Source: Cyanobacteria bacterium SBLK
GTDB taxonomy: Bacteria; Cyanobacteriota; Cyanobacteriia; Cyanobacteriales; Spirulinaceae
Reading direction: 5' to 3'
NCBI GenBank assembly: GCA_017746715.1
Contig: JAGHZQ010000065.1
Span: 186,001-250,000 of the forward strand
DNA length: 64,000 nt
The translations under genes and the position numbers were made by a program. Under the pieces are notes generated by a model, which had not been told where the DNA came from, made no database searches, and saw only the letters and a list, made by a program, of their open reading frames with translations. This document shows positions 58,142-64,000 of the stretch, piece after piece. The stretch's first letter is position 1, and each line of letters begins with the position of its first letter.

Positions 58142-60130
58142 CTAATCGCTAAAACGCGGGGTCATGCAATAGGGACAATCGACCCATTCGGGTTGTAATT
58201 CCGCCGAGCAAGTGCGACAGGTCAAACCGCTCTTGCGCTTGGCTTTGAGTTCTGCTTCCAAACCCGCATCGGTAAAGGTAACGCGATCGACTTCTTCGAG
58301 GGTGGTGTGCCCTTCTTTGACCAAATTCAAGCTATAGGCCAGCAAGGTGATCATGCCTTCTTCAACGGCCTTTTCTTTAATGCGTTCGGTGGGGGCTCCG
58401 CTATTAATCAGCATTTGCAATTCTTCGGTAATTTTCATCACCTCGTAAACCCCCACCCGGCCTTTATAGCCCACACCGCCGCATTTCCCGCAGGTATCGG
58501 CGTTGCGTTGGTCGGGCGGGACAAAATTGGCTTTGTAGAAAGTTAGCTCCCCATCTTGAGAAGCCGACATTCCGTATCGCGCCAACTCTTCTCGAGTGGG
58601 TTGGTAAGGAATGCGACATTCCTTGCAAACCCGACGCATCAAGCGTTGTGCCAGCACTCCCAATAATGCCCCGGAAACCATAAACGGTTCGACTCCCATT
58701 TCATCGAGACGGGCGATCGCGCCGGCTGCATCGTTGGTATGCAGGGTCGTCAGTACCAAGTGACCCGTCAGTGCCGCTTCGATCGCCGTTTTTGCCGTTT
58801 CCTTATCTCGCGTTTCTCCCACCAGAATCACATCGGGATCTTGCCGCAGGAAGGAGCGCAGAATGGAAGCAAAATCCATGCCTTTTTCACGAATAACTTG
58901 CACTTGGGTAATCCCGTCCAAGGAATATTCGATGGGGTCTTCTGCCGTGCTGATGTTCACTCCCGGATCGTTCCGCTCGGCCAGAATTGAGTACAAACTG
59001 GTGGATTTACCCGATCCCGTCGGACCCGTCACCAAAATCAAGCCAAAAGGTCGGCTGGCCATCTCCCGCACTAACCCTAAAGATTCTGGATGGGTGATCA
59101 AGATATCCAATCCCAATTGCGTTGCCGAGTTATCTAGAATCCGCAAGACGACTTTTTCCCCGTAGCGACTGGGAAGGGTACTGACCCGAAAGTCAACTTT
59201 GCGTCCCTTGTACATCCGTCGAATTTTCCCGTCTTGGGGCATCCGTTTTTCGGCAATGTCCAACTCGGACATGATTTTGAAACGAGCGGCAACGGCAGGA
59301 GCAACTTTTTTGGGAACGGGGGGGAAGGGTTGCTGCAATACCCCATCTTTGCGGAAGCGCACTCGCAGTTCTTCTTCTTGGGGTTCGATATGAATATCGG
59401 AAACTCCTTCATTGAGCGCTCGCATTAAAATTTTATTAACGAGATTGACAATGGGGGCGCCTTGAGCATCTTGTTCTGCTCCCAAATCATCTTGATTTTC
59501 GTCGGGTGCATCTTCGAGATCCCCGAGATCGTCCACTAATCCGCTAACATCAACGGCTTTTGCATCTTCTTTCTGTTGTTCTCGTTTAACTTGTTCGTCT
59601 AGATATTTATCGAGAAGTTGTTGATAGTCTTGAGGCGCGATCACCATGCGTTGCAATTTGATGCCTTGGGGACGGAGAATTCGTCCGAGATCGTCTTGTG
59701 CCTCGAGATTGTCCGGATTGACCATGGCAACCAAAACTGAGGGCGGCTCTCCCTCCGTTTTGGTCAGGGGAACGAGTTGGTGGCGGCGGCAAACATCAAT
59801 GGGGATTAATGCTTCAATCAAATCGGCCATTTGATTGTCGGCTGTTGCCTCGATTTCGGGATCGAGAGAATCAACTCCGTAGAGAATTTTCAGCTCGAAC
59901 AGTTGTTGCTTCTTGTATTGACGCTGAAGCTCTGGCGTGAGTTGGCGACCCGTAATATTCTCGATCGCTTCGGTGAGGGGACGACCGGTTTTGCGCATTT
60001 CGGCCAGTGCCTGCTTCATCTGGTCGTTATTGGCAAAACCCGCTTGAATGATTTTGTTGCCAAACGGGGAAAAATCATTACGAATGGTAAGGGCGCGGGA
60101 ACGCCGCGAGGATCTGGATGTTTGGGTCAT
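58142..60130 (-). CDS. pilB: Type IV pilus extension ATPase
   Basis: 662 residues. N-terminal MshEN/GSPII_E domain (EALIPIDVCRRHQLVPLTK), then the motor domain: SDIHIEPQEEELRVRFRKDG, Walker A LVTGPTGSGKSTSLYSIL, EDPIEYSLDGITQVQV, Walker B DPDVILVGETRDKETA, HLVLTTLHTNDAAGAIARL and the Cys-rich zinc site CKECRIPYQ with CGKCGGVGYKGRVG. An extra C-terminal zinc ribbon (CRTCSAELQPEWVDCPYC) ends the protein. It powers pilin polymerisation. First gene of pilB-pilT-pilC. Confidence 0.95.
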   Translation of the reverse strand: MTQTSRSSRRSRALTIRNDFSPFGNKIIQAGFANNDQMKQALAEMRKTGRPLTEAIENITGRQLTPELQRQYKKQQLFELKILYGVDSLDPEIEATADNQMADLIEALIPIDVCRRHQLVPLTKTEGEPPSVLVAMVNPDNLEAQDDLGRILRPQGIKLQRMVIAPQDYQQLLDKYLDEQVKREQQKEDAKAVDVSGLVDDLGDLEDAPDENQDDLGAEQDAQGAPIVNLVNKILMRALNEGVSDIHIEPQEEELRVRFRKDGVLQQPFPPVPKKVAPAVAARFKIMSELDIAEKRMPQDGKIRRMYKGRKVDFRVSTLPSRYGEKVVLRILDNSATQLGLDILITHPESLGLVREMASRPFGLILVTGPTGSGKSTSLYSILAERNDPGVNISTAEDPIEYSLDGITQVQVIREKGMDFASILRSFLRQDPDVILVGETRDKETAKTAIEAALTGHLVLTTLHTNDAAGAIARLDEMGVEPFMVSGALLGVLAQRLMRRVCKECRIPYQPTREELARYGMSASQDGELTFYKANFVPPDQRNADTCGKCGGVGYKGRVGVYEVMKITEELQMLINSGAPTERIKEKAVEEGMITLLAYSLNLVKEGHTTLEEVDRVTFTDAGLEAELKAKRKSGLTCRTCSAELQPEWVDCPYCMTPRFSD

Positions 60131-60687
60131 AGTCGGTGCGGATTTCCTGACAAAATGATGGGGATTCGGGCTGGGAAAGGGGAATCGCCAGACTTTATCC
60201 TCTCTTCAAAGGCTTTCTTAAAGCATTCCCCCAACGGGCGAGGAATTTACCAAAGCCGGATTGAGAAGCGCGATCGCGTGGGAATGGATTATTAACTCGG
60301 ACTCATTCGATTGGACTCAAAAGGGCAATCGTGCCTCGATCGGCCTCAACTATCCATTATCCATGATGATAACTTTGAATTCTGACACGGTCGATGGATT
60401 TACTCCAAACCAGAGAAAAATCGACGATTTTCATGCTAAGTTTTGTAAATAAGTTGCCGAAACCGATCGAGAGCAGAAAATCGAGAGCAGAAAATCGAGA
60501 GCAGAAAGGTCAGCGATCGAGAAAGGGCTGTATGATAGTTCAAGGTATTAAAGCGTTCCCTCAATAAACGCAGAGGAGAAACGTGGAGACAATAAGCGAA
60601 TCGGGCTACTCCGATCGCCCCGTTTCCCAAATATATTTTTACAGTAGCAGTTGACGACGTTCAATTTAAAGCACAATTTAAGGCAAG
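60131..60687. other. Divergent region between pilB and grpE
   Basis: 557 bases, no gene recognised. It contains three tandem copies of a 14-base unit TCGAGAGCAGAAAA at 60467-60508. No CIRCE element (TTAGCACTC-N9-GAGTGCTAA) is visible before grpE. It must include promoters for both directions. Confidence 0.5.
60467..60508. repeat. 14-bp tandem repeat upstream of grpE
   Basis: Three copies of TCGAGAGCAGAAAA (60467-60480, 60481-60494, 60495-60508; the last base differs). Confidence 0.85.
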
Positions 60688-61653
60688 ATGATCGACGATC
60701 GAAAGCAATCCGAAACAACCTTAGAACATTCAGAAGAGTCCTCAGATTCATCTGAAGATAGGGTGAAAGAAAATAACGCGACCAAAACCAGCGCATCGGG
60801 AGGCAATTCGCCCCCGGAAAGCATCGAAATAGGAGCGAATAACAGCAGCGAATCGGAATCCGAACTCAATGCCTCCGTCAGCTCCGGAGATCCCGATCCT
60901 CGCCACGAAGCTCGAGAAGAACCAACCCTAGAAACTCTCGAACTCAAAGATCTCGAAATTGACGAGATAGAGGGAAACTCCGGCGAAGGGGTTTCGGATT
61001 CCGCTAAAACCGAGGTTTCTCGGGTAGAGGAAAGCAAAACCGAAGTCAATACTCCCCCCCCTCACGTTCAAGCGGCTCAGTTGCAAATTATGGAAGCCCT
61101 ACAGTTGGAAATCGAGTCTCTCAAGCAGCAATTGGCCAAACAAACCGAACAAGCCGAATCCGTCAAGGCCCAATCGGTGAGAATCGCCGCCGATTTTGAC
61201 AACTTCCGCAAGCGAACGCAGAAAGAGAAAGAAGACCTTGAAATTTTTGCCAAGTGTAACACCATCACCGAACTTTTGCCCGTAGTGGATAACTTCGAGC
61301 GAGCGCGATCGCAAATTCGTCCGGCCAATGACGGAGAAATGGCCATTCACAAAAGCTATCAAGGGGTCTACAAAAATTTAGTCGATTGTCTCAAACGCTT
61401 GGGAGTGTCTGCCATGCGCCCGGAAGGCAAAGAATTCGACCCTAATTATCACGAAGCCATGTTGCGGGAGGCAACAGCTGAATATGCCGATGGTGCGGTC
61501 ATCGAACAATTAGTACGCGGTTACATGATCGGCGATCGCGTTTTGCGCCATGCCATGGTCAAAGTTGCCGCAGCTCCAGAAGAAGAAACAAATTCCTCGA
61601 CTGAGGGTAATATAGACTCTAACCCGGACGGCGAAAGTCCATCGGAATCGTAA
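60688..61653 (+). CDS. grpE: Nucleotide exchange factor GrpE
   Basis: 321 residues, longer than the usual 180-250 because of an acidic Ser/Glu-rich N-terminal region of about 130 residues. The conserved part starts with a long coiled coil (EALQLEIESLKQQLAKQTEQ) and continues with IAADFDNFRKRTQKEKED, LLPVVDNFERA and FDPNYHEAMLRE, ending in VEQLVRGYMIGDRVLRHAMV-type sequence. It releases ADP from DnaK. Followed by dnaK 146 bases downstream. Confidence 0.95.
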   Translation: MIDDRKQSETTLEHSEESSDSSEDRVKENNATKTSASGGNSPPESIEIGANNSSESESELNASVSSGDPDPRHEAREEPTLETLELKDLEIDEIEGNSGEGVSDSAKTEVSRVEESKTEVNTPPPHVQAAQLQIMEALQLEIESLKQQLAKQTEQAESVKAQSVRIAADFDNFRKRTQKEKEDLEIFAKCNTITELLPVVDNFERARSQIRPANDGEMAIHKSYQGVYKNLVDCLKRLGVSAMRPEGKEFDPNYHEAMLREATAEYADGAVIEQLVRGYMIGDRVLRHAMVKVAAAPEEETNSSTEGNIDSNPDGESPSES

Positions 61654-61689
61654 ACAGCAAACAATTATCCAGTGCCAGAACCGGTAACT

Positions 61690-61748
61690 GCTTGCCCTGA
61701 GTTTTGTCGAAGGGATAGCTGCTTGCTCCGAGCTTTGTCGAAGGGATA
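61690..61748 (+). repeat. Direct repeat of CGAAGGG-type element upstream of dnaK
   Basis: Two 28-base copies: GCTTGCCCTGAGTTTTGTCG with AAGGGATA (61690-61717) and GCTTGCTCCGAGCTTTGTCG with AAGGGATA (61721-61748). They are variants of the widely dispersed CCCTGAGCTTGTCGAAGGG word also seen at 56876. Confidence 0.75.
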
Positions 61749-61799
61749 ACCGATCTATCTATAAACCAGTCTCTTGCACACTTAGAAAACCCGATCGCT

Positions 61800-63779
61800 A
61801 TGGGAAAAGTCATCGGTATCGACCTCGGCACCACCAATAGTTGCGTTGCCGTTCTCGAAGGGGGGAAACCCATTGTCATTCAGAACAGCGAAGGGGGTCG
61901 CACGACCCCCAGTATGGTCGGTTTTGGCAAATCAGGGGAACGTTTGGTCGGCCAGCTTGCCAAGCGTCAAGCCGTGACCAATGCTGAAAACACCGTCTAC
62001 AGTATCAAGCGTTTTATCGGTCGTCGTTGGGACGATACCGAGGAAGAGCGCTCTCGCGTGCCTTACAAATGCGTCAAAGGCCGGGATGAAACGGTAGACG
62101 TACAAATCCGCGGCAAAAATTACACGCCGCAAGAAATCTCGGCCATGATTTTGCAAAAGCTCAAATCCGATGCCGAGCAATTCTTGGGAGAACCCGTTAC
62201 CCAAGCCGTCATTACCGTTCCGGCGTATTTTACCGATGCCCAACGACAGGCAACGAAAGATTCGGGAACGATTGCCGGCTTGGAAGTTCTACGCATTATC
62301 AACGAACCCACGGCTGCATCTCTAGCCTATGGCTTGGAAAAACAAGACGAAGACCAGCACATTCTCGTCTTCGACTTGGGGGGGGGAACATTTGACGTTT
62401 CCATTCTTCAACTCGGAGATGGAGTTTTTGAGGTCAAAGCGACTTCGGGCAATAATCACCTCGGGGGGGACGACTTCGATAATGTCATCGTTCGCTGGAT
62501 GATCGAAAACTTCAAAGAAAAAGAAGGGGTCGATCTCGATGGGGACAAAATGGCATTGCAACGCCTGAGAGAAGCGGCAGAGAAAGCCAAAATCGAACTC
62601 TCCAGCGTCGGCAGCACCTCGATTAACCTTCCCTTTATCACCGCCGACGAAACCGGGCCGAAGCACCTCGAAACGGATTTGGCGCGATCGAAATTTGAAG
62701 AGCTCGCTCTCGAGCTGATTAAAGGCACGGTTCTTCCCGTCAAGCAAGCCCTTAAAGATAGCGATCTCAAACCCGACGAGATCGATCGCATTATCATGGT
62801 GGGAGGCTCCACCCGCATTCCTTCCATCGGTAAAGCCATTCGCAAATTCTTCAACAAAGAACCCGATCGCTCGGTCAATCCTGACGAAGCCGTCGCCCTC
62901 GGGGCAGCCATTCAAGCGGGAGTTTTAGGGGGAGAAGTCGAGGATTTATTGCTCCTCGACGTAACGCCTTTATCTTTGGGCATCGAAACCCTCGGGGAAG
63001 TCTTTACCAAAATCATCGATCGCAATACCACTATTCCCACCAGCAAATCCCAAGTCTTTTCCACGGCGATCGACGGTCAAACCTCCGTGGAAATTCACGT
63101 TCTCCAAGGAGAACGAGCGATGGCACGAGATAATAAAAGCCTCGGCAAATTCTTGCTCACGGGAATTTTACCCGCTCCTCGCGGCGTACCGCAAATCGAA
63201 GTCAGTTTTGAGATTGACGTGAATGGAATTTTGCGGGTCTCCGCCCAAGATAAAGCCACCGGGAAAGAACAAAGCGTCAGCATTACCAATACGGGGGGTT
63301 TGAGTTCATCGGAAGTGGAAAAAATGCGGGCAGAAGCCGATCGCTACGCCGAACAAGACCGTCGGCGCATGGAATTGGTAGACTTGAAAAATCAGGCCGA
63401 CAGCATCGCCTATACTCACGATACCACCCTCAAAGAAAATGCCGATTTGATTCGCGAGGATCTCAAAGTGAGAGCAGCAGAAAAACGAACGACATTAAAT
63501 GCTGCCCTAACTGACGATTCCCTCAGTATTGAGGAAATCAAAGAAAGTCTCGATGAATTCAAACAAGCTGTCCTAGCCGTGGGAACTGACTTGTACAATC
63601 GCGCCAATCAAGGCACGAGCGAAGAGTTCGAACGGGTGGAAGAAGCAGAAATTCCCGCTAGCGAACAACCCACCGAAATTGTTAGTGACGAAGGAGAAGA
63701 AATTGAAGAAGACGAATTTGCCTTTGATTTTGACGACGACGATCAAGGTGGGGAAACGGATTACGAACCCGTAGATTGA
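61800..63779 (+). CDS. dnaK: Chaperone DnaK (Hsp70)
   Basis: 659 residues, full length. ATPase motifs GIDLGTTNSCVAVLEGG, NEPTAASLAYGL, LVFDLGGGTFDVSIL and IIMVGGSTRIPSI; linker VEDLLLLDVTPLSLGIETLG; substrate domain (GILPAPRGVPQIEVSFEID), helical lid, and an acidic tail ending DDDDQGGETDYEPVD. It folds proteins together with GrpE upstream and DnaJ downstream, an order (grpE-dnaK-dnaJ) usual in bacteria. Confidence 0.97.
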   Translation: MGKVIGIDLGTTNSCVAVLEGGKPIVIQNSEGGRTTPSMVGFGKSGERLVGQLAKRQAVTNAENTVYSIKRFIGRRWDDTEEERSRVPYKCVKGRDETVDVQIRGKNYTPQEISAMILQKLKSDAEQFLGEPVTQAVITVPAYFTDAQRQATKDSGTIAGLEVLRIINEPTAASLAYGLEKQDEDQHILVFDLGGGTFDVSILQLGDGVFEVKATSGNNHLGGDDFDNVIVRWMIENFKEKEGVDLDGDKMALQRLREAAEKAKIELSSVGSTSINLPFITADETGPKHLETDLARSKFEELALELIKGTVLPVKQALKDSDLKPDEIDRIIMVGGSTRIPSIGKAIRKFFNKEPDRSVNPDEAVALGAAIQAGVLGGEVEDLLLLDVTPLSLGIETLGEVFTKIIDRNTTIPTSKSQVFSTAIDGQTSVEIHVLQGERAMARDNKSLGKFLLTGILPAPRGVPQIEVSFEIDVNGILRVSAQDKATGKEQSVSITNTGGLSSSEVEKMRAEADRYAEQDRRRMELVDLKNQADSIAYTHDTTLKENADLIREDLKVRAAEKRTTLNAALTDDSLSIEEIKESLDEFKQAVLAVGTDLYNRANQGTSEEFERVEEAEIPASEQPTEIVSDEGEEIEEDEFAFDFDDDDQGGETDYEPVD

Positions 63780-63799
63780 TCTCCCAAGTCCTCTCCGAA

Positions 63800-63830
63800 T
63801 TGATAATTGATAATTGATAATTGATAATTG
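63800..63830. repeat. Heptamer tandem repeat between dnaK and dnaJ
   Basis: About four copies of the 7-base unit TTGATAA. Short tandemly repeated repetitive sequences of this kind are frequent in cyanobacterial intergenic DNA; a reverse-strand relative lies at 26269-26289. Confidence 0.85.
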
Positions 63831-63858
63831 AAATTGCACACCCAATCGATCGGCACTT

Positions 63859-64000
63859 ATGGCAGGCGACTACTACGAAATTCTCAATATCTCCCGCGAT
63901 GCCAGTCCAGATGACATCAAACGCGCATACCGCCGTCTCGCGAGGAAATATCATCCGGATGTCAACAAAGAACCGGGAGCAGAAGACCGATTTAAAGAAG
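63859..64000 (+). CDS. dnaJ: Chaperone DnaJ, N-terminal part (runs off the window)
   Basis: 47 codons from the ATG at 63859 to the window edge. It is a J domain: GDYYEILNISRDASPDDIK, AYRRLARKYHPDVN with the HPD motif, then AEDRFKE. The position directly after dnaK (79-base gap) supports DnaJ itself, but the Gly/Phe and zinc-finger regions lie outside the window. Confidence 0.9.
   Translation, partial: MAGDYYEILNISRDASPDDIKRAYRRLARKYHPDVNKEPGAEDRFKE

Overview
The window is chromosomal DNA of a cyanobacterium. The HIP1 octamer GCGATCGC is scattered through most of it, and the gene content is cyanobacterial: PilB/PilT/PilC, a GAF-rich taxis receptor with a CheA-REC hybrid kinase, a cyanobacteriochrome diguanylate cyclase, an exosortase with its PEP-CTERM partner, a Trp-rich TIGR02450-type protein and a GrpE-DnaK-DnaJ run. 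Heptanucleotide tandem repeats and several dispersed palindromes typical of filamentous or large-genome cyanobacteria are also present. I cannot name the genus.

Layout. 1-953: the end of a family-4 uracil-DNA glycosylase and a conserved protein of unknown function. 1067-7157 (minus strand): a six-gene, AT-rich, HIP1-free accessory operon containing a CFI-box-CTERM protein, an FN3 protein, an HlyD-like protein and three smaller unknowns. An IS1-type transposase fragment lies just outside it. 7715-17158 (minus): a six-GAF soluble methyl-accepting protein followed by a CheA-like hybrid kinase, probably controlling type IV pilus phototaxis. 17628-25644 (plus): the most interesting locus. It holds a papain-like peptidase, two giant Cys/Pro/Thr-rich repetitive proteins that share a 25-residue leader, an APH-fold kinase, a HopA1-family lyase and a LanC-like cyclase. 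25736-35403: mostly housekeeping genes (pyrG, a RecF-like ATPase, ruvX, a methyltransferase, grxC, a subtilase, rpe, a TPR protein). 35427-39060: a type I DNA methylase and a specificity subunit with an unusual C-terminal fusion, without a restriction subunit in view. 39138-46841: a Ctp protease, an Hsp70-like protein, a Trp-rich protein, a rhomboid protease, a NYN nuclease, tRNA-Glu, an NfeD-like protein and a PAS-GAF-GGDEF photoreceptor. 46960-53419: a PBP4-type peptidase, exosortase, its PEP-CTERM integral membrane partner, and dtd. 53507-54875: a truncated Rpn-type gene and a VapBC-like pair. 54983-60130 (minus): pilB-pilT-pilC plus a linked unknown. 60688-64000: grpE, dnaK and the start of dnaJ.

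How the parts work together. The kinase + HopA1 + LanC set supplies the three activities needed to phosphorylate Ser/Thr, eliminate the phosphate and add Cys thiols, i.e. to make (methyl)lanthionine. The adjacent 401- and 534-residue proteins have a Cys-free leader ending in GG followed by about 31 and 33 cysteines in repeated Thr/Pro-rich blocks. They are the obvious substrates, and the papain-like peptidase could remove the leader. A lanthipeptide-like pathway acting on precursors of this size and repetitiveness is my main candidate for an undescribed system. Separately, pil genes, the taxis receptor and kinase, and the c-di-GMP photoreceptor in one window suggest light-guided motility.
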